The translations under genes were made by a program, and so were the position numbers. Below are positions 1 through 6,625 of a DNA stretch of 7,671 bases, piece by piece. The stretch is from Peptostreptococcaceae bacterium (lineage in GTDB: Bacteria > Bacillota > Clostridia > Peptostreptococcales > Peptostreptococcaceae). Each line of letters begins with the position of its first letter. Within the stretch, counting starts at the first letter, position 1. The notes under the pieces are model-generated. The model ran no database searches. It saw nothing but the letters and a program-made list of their open reading frames with translations, and was not told the origin of the DNA. The stretch covers positions 1 to 7,671 of the forward strand of contig JAFOOW010000006.1 of the NCBI GenBank assembly GCA_017425305.1. The letters run 5' to 3'.

Positions 1-506
1 ATACAAAAGAAGATAATATTTTAAGTATAAAAGTAAATATGGGTAAGCCGAATTTCAACCCTAAATTTATACCAGTAGATATAGATAAAGATAAGTGTAT
101 TAAAGAAAGTATAAAAATAGAAGATAAAGTTTTTGAAATAAATTCAGTTCTTATGGGAGTTCCTCATACTATAGTGTTTGTTGAAGAATTAAGTAAAGAG
201 GATGTATATAAGTATGGACCATTATTAGAAAAAAACAAAATATTCCCTAAAAATACTAATGTTAACTTTGTGAAAATAGAAGATGAAGAAAATATTAGTG
301 TATACACATGGGAAAGAGGATGTGGATATACTCTTGGGTGCGGAACAGGTATGACTGCATCAGTAATTATATCTAACCTTTTAAATAAAGTTAAAAATAT
401 TGTTAATGTTAAATCTGAAGGCGGAATAGTAAAAATAGATATTTCAGATGATGTATATATGATAGGTAATGCAGTAAAAATATGTGAAGGAACAGTGGAG
501 GTATAA
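1..506 (+). CDS. dapF: Diaminopimelate epimerase family protein, C-terminal part (5' end outside window)
   Basis: DapF interconverts LL- and meso-diaminopimelate in the cytoplasm, for lysine and peptidoglycan synthesis. The frame is open to the left edge (first full codon at base 3), and the residues before the ATG at 39 already fit the family, so that ATG is internal. About 167 C-terminal residues of a usual 270-280 are present. Visible family blocks are MGKPNF, MGVPHT (codons at 153-170), FPKNTNVNF, and ERG followed by CGTG (315-350). The cysteine codon at 339-341 is the second catalytic Cys; the first lies outside the window. The usual Asn of MGNPH, a substrate contact in characterised DapF, is Val here, so substrate specificity is not fully certain. 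DapF-like racemases for other amino acids exist. The gene ends 3 bases before yicC and is probably co-transcribed with it. Confidence 0.85.
   Translation, partial: TKEDNILSIKVNMGKPNFNPKFIPVDIDKDKCIKESIKIEDKVFEINSVLMGVPHTIVFVEELSKEDVYKYGPLLEKNKIFPKNTNVNFVKIEDEENISVYTWERGCGYTLGCGTGMTASVIISNLLNKVKNIVNVKSEGGIVKIDISDDVYMIGNAVKICEGTVEV
497..501 (+). promoter_or_regulatory. Ribosome binding site of yicC, inside dapF
   Basis: GGAGG lies 8 bases before the yicC ATG and within the last codons of dapF. It supports the start at 510 and suggests that translation of the two genes is coupled. Confidence 0.8.
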
Positions 507-509
507 TAA

Positions 510-1391
510 ATGGCTATAAGCATGACAGGATTTGGAAGAGGCGAATACAAAAATGATAATTATCATTTTACAGTAGAATGTAGAACAATTAATCATAAGT
601 ATGCAGATATAAACATACGTCTTCCAAGAAAAATATCTTTTTTAGAAGATAAAATAAGAAGTGTAGTTAAAGATTATGTAAAAAGAGGTAGAGTAGATTT
701 ATATATAAAGCTTGACTTAATAGGTAGTGAAGATGTAAACTTAAAATTTGACGAGAAGTTAGCTACACAATATGTAAACATATTAAAGAATATAAAATCT
801 ACTTTTGAATTACAAGATGATATAACAGTTATGAACATAGCTAAATTCCCTGATGTTATAAAAAGTGAAGAAAAAGAAGAAGATGAAGACTTATTATGGT
901 CTATGTTAAAAGAAGCTTTACAAGATGCACTTTTAAGATTAAAAGATATGAGAAGTGAAGAAGGTATAAAGCTTGCTAATGATATAGATATGAGATGTGA
1001 TTTATTAAATAATTATATTGAAGAAATAGAAAAGTACTCATATAATGTTGTTAATGATTATAAAGAAAGATTAAAAAATAGGATAACTGAAATATTAGAC
1101 GACCCAAGTCTTGTAGATGAAACAAGATTAGCACAAGAGGTTGCTATATATGCAGACAAGTGTAGTATAACAGAAGAAATAGTTAGATTTAGAAGCCATA
1201 TAAATCAACTAAAAAATGCAATACATAAAAATGAATCTATAGGTAGAAAAATAGATTTCTTAATACAAGAAATGAATAGAGAAACTAATACCATAGGATC
1301 AAAATCTTCTGATTTAAATATAACTAACTTAGTAGTTGAAGTTAAAAGTGAATTAGAAAAAATAAGAGAGCAGATACAAAATATAGAGTAG
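510..1391 (+). CDS. yicC: YicC/YloC family endoribonuclease
   Basis: This is a 293-residue protein, the usual length for the YicC family. Members in E. coli (YicC) and B. subtilis (YloC) are reported to be endoribonucleases that act in RNA turnover. The N-terminal YicC domain (about residues 1-155) opens with the signature SMTGFGR and continues with a VECRTINHKYADI block and RLPR. The C-terminal DUF1732 domain (about 205-293) carries the hallmark QEMNRETNTIGSKSSD (253-268) and ends in REQIQNIE, as family members do. An acidic stretch (residues 119-127) precedes the helical middle region. The start is supported by GGAGG 8 bases upstream and by the MTGFG motif at the N-terminus. The gene sits 3 bases after dapF and 92 bases before gmk. 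In many Firmicutes remA separates yicC and gmk, but it is absent here. Confidence 0.95.
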   Translation: MAISMTGFGRGEYKNDNYHFTVECRTINHKYADINIRLPRKISFLEDKIRSVVKDYVKRGRVDLYIKLDLIGSEDVNLKFDEKLATQYVNILKNIKSTFELQDDITVMNIAKFPDVIKSEEKEEDEDLLWSMLKEALQDALLRLKDMRSEEGIKLANDIDMRCDLLNNYIEEIEKYSYNVVNDYKERLKNRITEILDDPSLVDETRLAQEVAIYADKCSITEEIVRFRSHINQLKNAIHKNESIGRKIDFLIQEMNRETNTIGSKSSDLNITNLVVEVKSELEKIREQIQNIE

Positions 1392-1398
1392 TAAAAAC

Positions 1399-1426
1399 TT
1401 ATAATATATAATTACATATATTATAA
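1399..1426 (+). repeat. Perfect 11-bp A/T inverted repeat in the yicC-gmk gap
   Basis: The arms are TTATAATATAT (1399-1409) and ATATATTATAA (1416-1426), separated by the 6-base loop AATTAC. The arms are exact reverse complements and contain only A and T. The hairpin is followed by A residues rather than T residues, so it is not a typical intrinsic terminator for the + strand. The left arm includes TATAAT (1400-1405), which resembles a -10 box, but no good -35 sequence lies at the right distance. It could be an operator, an RNA end-processing hairpin, or chance in A/T-rich DNA. Nothing in the sequence decides between these. Confidence 0.6.
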
Positions 1427-1470
1427 AAAAATAGTTATGACAGATAAAGTAGATCATGTAGATAATTAGA

Positions 1471-1477
1471 AAGGAAG
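1471..1477 (+). promoter_or_regulatory. Ribosome binding site that decides the gmk start
   Basis: AAGGAAG stands before two overlapping ATG codons, at 1480 and 1484. The ATG at 1480 is out of frame, reads only M-D-E-stop, and is too close to the site. The ATG at 1484 has normal spacing and opens the guanylate kinase frame, so it is the chosen start. Confidence 0.7.
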
Positions 1478-1483
1478 ATATGG

Positions 1484-2098
1484 ATGAATAAAAAAGGTTT
1501 ATTATTAGTCGTTTCTGGACCATCTGGAGCAGGAAAAGGAACTATATGTAAAGCATTTTTAGAAAAAAATAAAAATGTTAAGTTATCTATTTCAGCGACA
1601 ACTAGAAGTCCAAGAGAAGGAGAAGTAGAAGGTGTAAACTATTTCTTCGTAACAAAAGAGAAGTTTAAAGGTATGATAGATAATGGAGAATTATTAGAAC
1701 ATGCTCAAATATATGATAACTTCTATGGTACTCCTAAAGCGGCTATATTAGAAAATTTAGAACAAGGATATGATGTTCTTTTAGAAATTGAAATGCAAGG
1801 AGCAAGACAAATAAAAGAAGTATATCCAGAAGGAGTATTCATATTTATACTTCCTCCATCTCTTGATGAATTAAAAAGCAGAATAGTAGGAAGAGGAACA
1901 GAAACAGAAGAACAAATAAATAAAAGATTTGGTTCTGCTTTTGAAGAAATATGCCAAATAGAAAACTATGACTACTTCATAGTTAATAAAGATATAGATC
2001 AATCAGCAAAAGAATTGTCAGATATGATAAGTGCTGAAAAAAATAAAGTACACAGATATAAAAATCATATAATAGAAAAATTCAAGGAGGAATTATAA
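1484..2098 (+). CDS. gmk: Guanylate kinase
   Basis: Guanylate kinase transfers phosphate from ATP to GMP (or dGMP) to give GDP in the cytoplasm. It is essential for GTP supply and affects (p)ppGpp metabolism. The protein has 204 residues, the normal bacterial length. The P-loop GPSGAGKGT is at residues 12-20. The GMP-binding segment SATTRSPREGEVEGVNYFF spans 37-55, followed by ELLEHAQIYDNFYGTPK (69-85) and the EIEMQGA block (101-107; commonly EIDVQGA, a mild change). The lid region is around GRGTETEEQINKRF (136-149), and YDYFIVNKD (162-170) is also typical. There is no truncation. The gene follows a 92-base gap after yicC and is only 3 bases from rpoZ, whose ribosome binding site lies inside the gmk 3' end. 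Confidence 0.97.
   Translation: MNKKGLLLVVSGPSGAGKGTICKAFLEKNKNVKLSISATTRSPREGEVEGVNYFFVTKEKFKGMIDNGELLEHAQIYDNFYGTPKAAILENLEQGYDVLLEIEMQGARQIKEVYPEGVFIFILPPSLDELKSRIVGRGTETEEQINKRFGSAFEEICQIENYDYFIVNKDIDQSAKELSDMISAEKNKVHRYKNHIIEKFKEEL
2084..2090 (+). promoter_or_regulatory. Strong ribosome binding site of rpoZ, inside gmk
   Basis: AAGGAGG matches the anti-Shine-Dalgarno sequence closely. It lies in the last codons of gmk, 11 bases before the rpoZ ATG, and points to coupled expression. Confidence 0.75.
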
Positions 2099-2101
2099 AT
2101 T

Positions 2102-2365
2102 ATGAAACCATCAATAAACGAAGTATTAAACCAAATAGATAATAGATACTACTTAGTAGTAACTGTTGCAAAAAGAGCTAGAGAAATAATAGACGGTTCA
2201 GCTCCTTATGTAGCTATAAAAACTAAAGAAATAAAGCCTGTAACAACAGCTGCTAGAGAAGTTGCAGATAGAAAAATAAACTTTAGAAAATTAACTGAAG
2301 AAGAAATACAACTTCAAGAAGCTTTACACGAAGCTCAACAAGCTCAAGATACTGTAGAGGAGTAA
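2102..2365 (+). CDS. rpoZ: DNA-directed RNA polymerase omega subunit
   Basis: Omega is the small RNA polymerase subunit that helps fold and hold beta-prime in the core enzyme. The protein has 87 residues, typical of Firmicutes omega. The N-terminal MKPSINEVLNQIDNRYYLVV block is characteristic. It is followed by AKRAREI (23-29) and the helix with AREVADRKI (51-59). The C-terminal tail (residues 65-87) is Glu- and Gln-rich, as is common and variable in this family. Its position after gmk and before coaBC is the standard Firmicutes arrangement and strengthens the call. The stop is doubled (TAA TAA at 2363-2368), and the coaBC start follows 4 bases after the first stop. Confidence 0.95.
   Translation: MKPSINEVLNQIDNRYYLVVTVAKRAREIIDGSAPYVAIKTKEIKPVTTAAREVADRKINFRKLTEEEIQLQEALHEAQQAQDTVEE
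2356..2362 (+). promoter_or_regulatory. Ribosome binding site of coaBC, inside rpoZ
   Basis: AGAGGAG covers the last sense codons of rpoZ and lies 7 bases before the coaBC ATG, supporting that start and translation coupled to rpoZ. Confidence 0.7.
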
Positions 2366-2369
2366 TAAG

Positions 2370-3569
2370 ATGTCAAAAAACAAAACTGTTGTAATTGGAG
2401 TATGTGGCGGTATAGCTGTATACAAAGTATGTGATGTTGTAAGTAAGTTGAAAAAATTAGGCGTAAACGTACATGTCATAATGACAAAATCTGCAACAGA
2501 ATTTGTAGCTCCACTAACTTTCCAAGCTTTAAGTCAAAACTATGTTGTAGAAAATATGTTTGAATCACCAAAAACTTGGGATGTAGAACATATTTCATTA
2601 GCTAAAAAAGCAGATGTTTTTTTATTAGCACCAGCTACAGCTAATGTTATAGGAAAAGTAGCAAATGGAATATCAGATGATATGCTTACTACAACAGTAA
2701 TGGCTACAACTGGTAAGGTTATAATAGCACCAGCTATGAACACTAATATGTATAAAAATCCTATAGTTCAAAGAAATATACAAATACTAAAGGATTTAAA
2801 TTATAAATTTATTGAGCCAGAAAGTGGAAGACTTGCATGTGGAGATATTGGAGCAGGTAAGTTAGCATCTCCTGATGTTATAGTTGAAAATGTAATGAAT
2901 CTTTTAAATTGTGAACAAGACTTAAAGGATACAAACATTGTAGTAACAGCAGGACCAACTGTTGAAAGTATAGATCCAATGAGATACATAACAAATAGAT
3001 CAACAGGTAAGATGGGATACTCAATAGCTAAACAAGCTATTGAAAGAGGTGCTAATGTAACTTTAATATCAGGACCTACAAATATAACACCTCCAGCAAA
3101 TCTAAGCAAATTTATAAGCATAGAATCTGCAGAAGAGATGTATAATGCTCTAAAAGAAAATTTAGACGAAAATCAAGTTGTAATAAAAAGTGCAGCAGTA
3201 GCAGACTATAAGCCTAAAAATTACTCTGATAAAAAGATAAAAAAATCAGATGATGACTTAAGCATAAAATTAGATAGAACTAAAGATATTGCTTATGAAA
3301 TAGGCAAAATAAAGAATAATAAGATATTAGTTGGTTTTGCAGCTGAAACTAATGATTTACTAGAAAATGCAAAATCAAAAATAGTTAAGAAGAACTTAGA
3401 TTTCATAGTTGCTAATGACTTAACTCAAGAAGGTGCAGGATTTGGTGTTGATACCAATATAGTAAAAATTATTGATAAAGAAGGCCAAATAAACGAGTAT
3501 CCAAAATTAAAAAAAGAAGAAGTTGCTGATATTATATTAGATAAAATAAAAGCACTATTAGATAAATAA
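2370..3569 (+). CDS. coaBC: Bifunctional phosphopantothenoylcysteine decarboxylase / phosphopantothenate-cysteine ligase
   Basis: This enzyme performs two successive steps of coenzyme A synthesis. The CoaB part joins cysteine to 4'-phosphopantothenate using CTP, and the FMN-dependent CoaC part decarboxylates the product to 4'-phosphopantetheine. The protein has 399 residues, a normal length for the fusion. The CoaC domain (about 1-185) shows GVCGGIAVYK (10-19), the active-site His in WDVEHIS (His74), APATANVIGK (87-96), the PAMN motif (121-124) and the catalytic Cys157 in RLACGDIGAGKL. The CoaB domain (about 187-399) shows VVTAGPT (191-197), the RYITNRSTGKMG block (205-216), AAVADY (275-280), the Lys-rich nucleotide-binding segment KKIKK (288-292), GFAAET and VANDLTQEGAGFG. 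Both halves look intact. The gene is the last in block 1, and its stop codon forms part of a terminator stem. Confidence 0.97.
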   Translation: MSKNKTVVIGVCGGIAVYKVCDVVSKLKKLGVNVHVIMTKSATEFVAPLTFQALSQNYVVENMFESPKTWDVEHISLAKKADVFLLAPATANVIGKVANGISDDMLTTTVMATTGKVIIAPAMNTNMYKNPIVQRNIQILKDLNYKFIEPESGRLACGDIGAGKLASPDVIVENVMNLLNCEQDLKDTNIVVTAGPTVESIDPMRYITNRSTGKMGYSIAKQAIERGANVTLISGPTNITPPANLSKFISIESAEEMYNALKENLDENQVVIKSAAVADYKPKNYSDKKIKKSDDDLSIKLDRTKDIAYEIGKIKNNKILVGFAAETNDLLENAKSKIVKKNLDFIVANDLTQEGAGFGVDTNIVKIIDKEGQINEYPKLKKEEVADIILDKIKALLDK

Positions 3570-3604
3570 GCATCTATATTTAATATAGATGCTTACTTTT
3601 CATT
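3567..3604 (+). terminator. Intrinsic terminator overlapping the coaBC stop codon
   Basis: A 13-bp perfect stem is formed by 3567-3579 (TAAGCATCTATAT) and 3583-3595 (ATATAGATGCTTA) with a TTA loop. A T-rich stretch, CTTTTCATTT, follows. The TAA at the base of the left arm is the coaBC stop codon. The stem has few G/C pairs and the T-run is broken by C and A, so some read-through into priA is possible. Confidence 0.85.
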
Positions 3605-3694
3605 TATAAGAAAACTATAAGATATAGCGATAGAATTTTTTTTATTATAAATGACAAGAATATTTATATAAGATATATAATATAGAGGTAAAAA
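3605..3694 (+). promoter_or_regulatory. Likely promoter region of the priA-def-fmt block (elements not clearly resolved)
   Basis: This A/T-rich gap between the terminator and priA would be expected to hold a promoter, but no pair of boxes is convincing. ATGACA (3651-3656) resembles a -35 box and TATAAT (3676-3681) is a perfect -10 box. The spacing is 19 bases, however, and transcription would begin at or inside the ribosome binding site GAGG (3685-3688). TATAAA (3646-3651) is an alternative -10 without a recognisable -35. A run of eight T residues lies at 3636-3643. Confidence 0.3.
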
Positions 3695-6151
3695 ATGAAA
3701 CAATACGTAAAAGTAGTAGTAAGAAATAATTCTATATATACAGATAATTTATTTACATATAAGGTTCCTGAGTTTTTAATAGAAAATATTCAAATTGGAC
3801 ATAGAGTATTAGTTCCTTTTGGAATGTATAACAAGCCGGTAGAAGCTTTTGTATTTGATTTAACTGATGAACTTGAACAAGATATAAAATTAAAAAATGT
3901 AGTAGATTTATTAGATGAAGAACCTATATTTAATAGTGATGATATTAATTTAATTTTATGGATGAAAAATAAATATTTATGTACATATATAGATTGTATA
4001 AACTTACTATATCCTAAGGGCTATAAGTTAAATAATTATAAAGTTATAAGTCTAATAGATAATAATCAATATAATTATAGTAAAACTGAGCAACAAATTA
4101 TTGATGCTCTTAATGAAAATGGTGGCAAAGTAAAATTAGAAAAGCTAAAGAAAATAAAAAATATAAATAATATTATATATAAATTACAACAAAAAAATAT
4201 TGTTAAAGTAGAATGGGAATATAAAGATCATAAAAATGAAAAGAAAATACAAATTATATCTTTAGCTTTAGATAAAGATATAATTGATGAATATATAATA
4301 AACAATAAAATAAGGCTAGGAAATAAACAAAAAGAAATTATTGATTTTCTAAAGAAATTTGAATCTATAGACAGATATAATTTACAAGAAGTATTAAAAA
4401 CGTCTAAAGCTACAATAGATAGTCTTTTAGAAAAACAACTTATAAATATAGAGGAAATACAATATTATAGGAAGCCAAACGAAATCTATAAAGTTGAAGA
4501 TAAAAATATAGATTTAAATGAAGAACAAGCTTTTGTAACATCAACTATAAAAAATAATATGTTTGATGAAGATAAAAAGCCATATATGATACATGGGGTA
4601 ACAGGAAGTGGAAAAACTGAGGTTTACATGGACATAATAGAATATTCATTAAGCCAAGGGTTAGATAGTATAGTTCTAGTTCCCGAAATATCACTTACTC
4701 CTCAAACTATAGCCAGGTTTAAAAATAAATTTGGTGATATAGTAGGAGTTTTTCATAGTCAATTATCAGAAGGCGAAAAACATGATGTTTATAAGCAAAT
4801 AAAAGATGGCGAAATAAGAATACTAATAGGTGCAAGATCAGCACTATTTGCTCCTTTTACGAGCTTAGGTGTTATTATAATCGATGAATTTCATGAAAAT
4901 GCATATAAGTCAGAAAAAAATCCTAAATTTAGTGCTATAGAAGTTGCTAAGTATATAGCAAATAAAAGAGATGTTACTTTAGTGATGGGTTCAGCAACAC
5001 CATCTATTGAAGAATATTACAAGGCACTAAATGGAGAATATAAATTACTTGAAATTAATCATAGAGCTAATAATAAACCTATGCCTAAGATAGATATTGT
5101 AGATATGAAAGAAGAGCTAAGTGTAGGAAATAAAAGCATATTTAGCAATAAATTAAAAAATGAGATTAAAGATACAATAAATAATAAAAATCAAGTCATG
5201 CTATTTTTAAATAGAAGAGGATATGCAAACTTTGTATCTTGTAGAAATTGTAGTTATGTATTTAGTTGTAATAATTGTGATATATCATTAACCTATCATA
5301 AAAAAACAAATACAGGAAGATGTCACTACTGTGGGTATGAAGAGCAAATACCTACAGAATGTCCAGAATGTAAAAGTAAGTATATTAAGCCTTTTGGAGT
5401 AGGAACACAAAGAATAGAAGAGGAAATAAAAAGTATATTTCCAGATATAAGAGTTTTAAGACTAGATAAAGATACTACCTCTAAAAAAGGCTCATTTGAA
5501 GAAATATTGAATAAGTTTAAAAATAGAGAAGCAGATGTCCTAATAGGAACACAGATGTTAAGTAAAGGCTTAGACTTTGATAATGTGACTTTAGTTGGAA
5601 TTTTATCTGCGGATATGATACTTAAGTTTCCAGATTTTAAAAGTGCAGAAACTACATTCCAATTAGTAACACAGGTTGCAGGTAGAGCTGGGAGGTCTTA
5701 TAAAGATGGAAAGGTTATACTTCAAACTTATGATACCAATCACTATGCTATAAAACATGCTATAAATTATGACTTTAAAGGTTTTTATGAAGATGAGATA
5801 AAAATAAGGAAGTTATTTAATTATGCACCTTTTAATAGTATGATAAGTGTGGTTGTAAGTGGGAAAGATGAAAATATAGTCAAGAGTAATATTAAGAATA
5901 TGTACGATTCCTTAGTTTATTTATTAAATCAAAGAGGAATTAATGACTTATCATTTATACTAGGACCTAATCAATGCTCTATAGGTAAAATAAACCAAAA
6001 TTATAGATGGCAGATATTATTTAAAGATGAAAATATTGAAATAAATTTATTAAAGGGTATAATAAAATATATATGTATAACAAAAAGAGATATAGTTTTT
6101 AATAAAGATATTAACATATCTATAGATATTAATCCTTGTAATGTACTATAA
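3695..6151 (+). CDS. priA: Primosomal protein N' (replication restart DNA helicase PriA)
   Basis: PriA recognises stalled forks, unwinds DNA 3' to 5' and reloads the replicative helicase through the primosome. The protein has 818 residues, close to the usual Firmicutes length. The 3'-DNA-binding domain is about 1-110 (FTYKVPE, GHRVLVPFG). A Lys/Asn/Ile-rich winged-helix region follows (about 120-260); its DNA is extremely A/T-rich (4141-4200 has 5 G/C in 60). The helicase core has Walker A GVTGSGKTE (301-309), motif II DEFH (397-400), GSATPS (432-437), GTQMLSKGLDF (618-628) and QVAGRAGR (660-667). The eight zinc-binding cysteines are all present (516, 519, 525, 528, 543, 546, 556, 559). The C-terminal domain ends with GP, YRWQILFK and IDINP. 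Motif II is usually DEEH, and the usual Arg of ARDVA and of ERTFQ is Ile415 and Thr653 here. The reading frame is intact, with GAGG before the ATG. Confidence 0.96.
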   Translation: MKQYVKVVVRNNSIYTDNLFTYKVPEFLIENIQIGHRVLVPFGMYNKPVEAFVFDLTDELEQDIKLKNVVDLLDEEPIFNSDDINLILWMKNKYLCTYIDCINLLYPKGYKLNNYKVISLIDNNQYNYSKTEQQIIDALNENGGKVKLEKLKKIKNINNIIYKLQQKNIVKVEWEYKDHKNEKKIQIISLALDKDIIDEYIINNKIRLGNKQKEIIDFLKKFESIDRYNLQEVLKTSKATIDSLLEKQLINIEEIQYYRKPNEIYKVEDKNIDLNEEQAFVTSTIKNNMFDEDKKPYMIHGVTGSGKTEVYMDIIEYSLSQGLDSIVLVPEISLTPQTIARFKNKFGDIVGVFHSQLSEGEKHDVYKQIKDGEIRILIGARSALFAPFTSLGVIIIDEFHENAYKSEKNPKFSAIEVAKYIANKRDVTLVMGSATPSIEEYYKALNGEYKLLEINHRANNKPMPKIDIVDMKEELSVGNKSIFSNKLKNEIKDTINNKNQVMLFLNRRGYANFVSCRNCSYVFSCNNCDISLTYHKKTNTGRCHYCGYEEQIPTECPECKSKYIKPFGVGTQRIEEEIKSIFPDIRVLRLDKDTTSKKGSFEEILNKFKNREADVLIGTQMLSKGLDFDNVTLVGILSADMILKFPDFKSAETTFQLVTQVAGRAGRSYKDGKVILQTYDTNHYAIKHAINYDFKGFYEDEIKIRKLFNYAPFNSMISVVVSGKDENIVKSNIKNMYDSLVYLLNQRGINDLSFILGPNQCSIGKINQNYRWQILFKDENIEINLLKGIIKYICITKRDIVFNKDINISIDINPCNVL

Positions 6152-6157
6152 AATTTT

Positions 6158-6163
6158 AGGAGG
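6158..6163 (+). promoter_or_regulatory. Strong ribosome binding site of def
   Basis: AGGAGG lies 8 bases before the def ATG in the 20-base gap after priA. It fixes the def start at 6172 and suggests efficient translation independent of priA. Confidence 0.8.
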
Positions 6164-6171
6164 AAGAAATA

Positions 6172-6612
6172 ATGGCATTAAGACAAATAGTTCAAATAGG
6201 AGATTCAGTATTAAGAAAGAAATGTAAACCAGTTGAAAAAATTGATGATAAAATAATTCAATTATTAGATGATATGGCTGACACTATGTATGAAGCAGAT
6301 GGTGTTGGATTAGCTGCACCACAAGTTGGGATATTAAAAAGAATAGCTATAGTAGATGTTGGAGATGGATTAATAGAACTTATAAATCCAGAAATAATAG
6401 AAGTTAAGGGAACTCAAACAGATGATGAAGGATGCTTAAGTGTAGTGAATGAGTTTGGACCTGTAACTAGACCATACTATGTTAAAGTAAGAGCTTATAA
6501 CAGAAAAGGTCAATTATTTGAAATAGAAGGTGAAGAACTTTTAGCTAGAGCATTTTGTCATGAAATAGATCACTTAGATGGGGTATTATTCGTAGATAAA
6601 ATAGAAAAGTAA
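6172..6612 (+). CDS. def: Peptide deformylase
   Basis: Peptide deformylase is a metalloenzyme that removes the formyl group from the N-terminal Met of new proteins as they leave the ribosome. The protein has 146 residues, a compact form common in Clostridia. All three catalytic motifs are present: motif I GVGLAAPQ (44-51), motif II EGCLS (86-90, metal ligand Cys88) and motif [11 protein letters not shown] (130-137, ligands His130 and His134, catalytic Glu131). Motif II is commonly followed by a Pro (EGCLSVP), but here the sequence is [16 protein letters not shown], a small loop difference. The gene follows priA by 20 bases and precedes fmt by 13, the usual order. Def and Fmt remove and add the same formyl group, so their pairing makes functional sense. 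Confidence 0.97.
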   Translation: MALRQIVQIGDSVLRKKCKPVEKIDDKIIQLLDDMADTMYEADGVGLAAPQVGILKRIAIVDVGDGLIELINPEIIEVKGTQTDDEGCLSVVNEFGPVTRPYYVKVRAYNRKGQLFEIEGEELLARAFCHEIDHLDGVLFVDKIEK

Positions 6613-6625
6613 TAGGAGTGAGTAT

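Noticed and set aside
39..41. ATG at 39 as the start of dapF
   Set aside because: The frame is open to the left edge, the preceding residues fit the family, and a start here would remove the N-terminal half including the first catalytic cysteine.
164..550. Minus-strand open frame opposite dapF and the start of yicC
   Set aside because: It lies antisense to clearly recognised genes, has no family motifs, and reflects codon bias on the other strand.
1399..1426. The yicC-gmk palindrome as an intrinsic terminator
   Set aside because: The stem has no G/C pairs and is followed by A residues on the + strand rather than a T-run.
2540..3121. Two minus-strand open frames opposite coaBC
   Set aside because: They are shadows of the conserved CoaC and CoaB coding sequence and have no independent protein signature.
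3676..3681. TATAAT as the priA promoter -10 box
   Set aside because: Transcription would start at or inside the ribosome binding site, leaving almost no leader; A/T-rich DNA makes the match weak evidence.
4141..4320. The very A/T-rich stretch of priA as inserted or foreign DNA
   Set aside because: The reading frame is continuous and the region corresponds to the variable winged-helix part of PriA; low constraint explains the composition.
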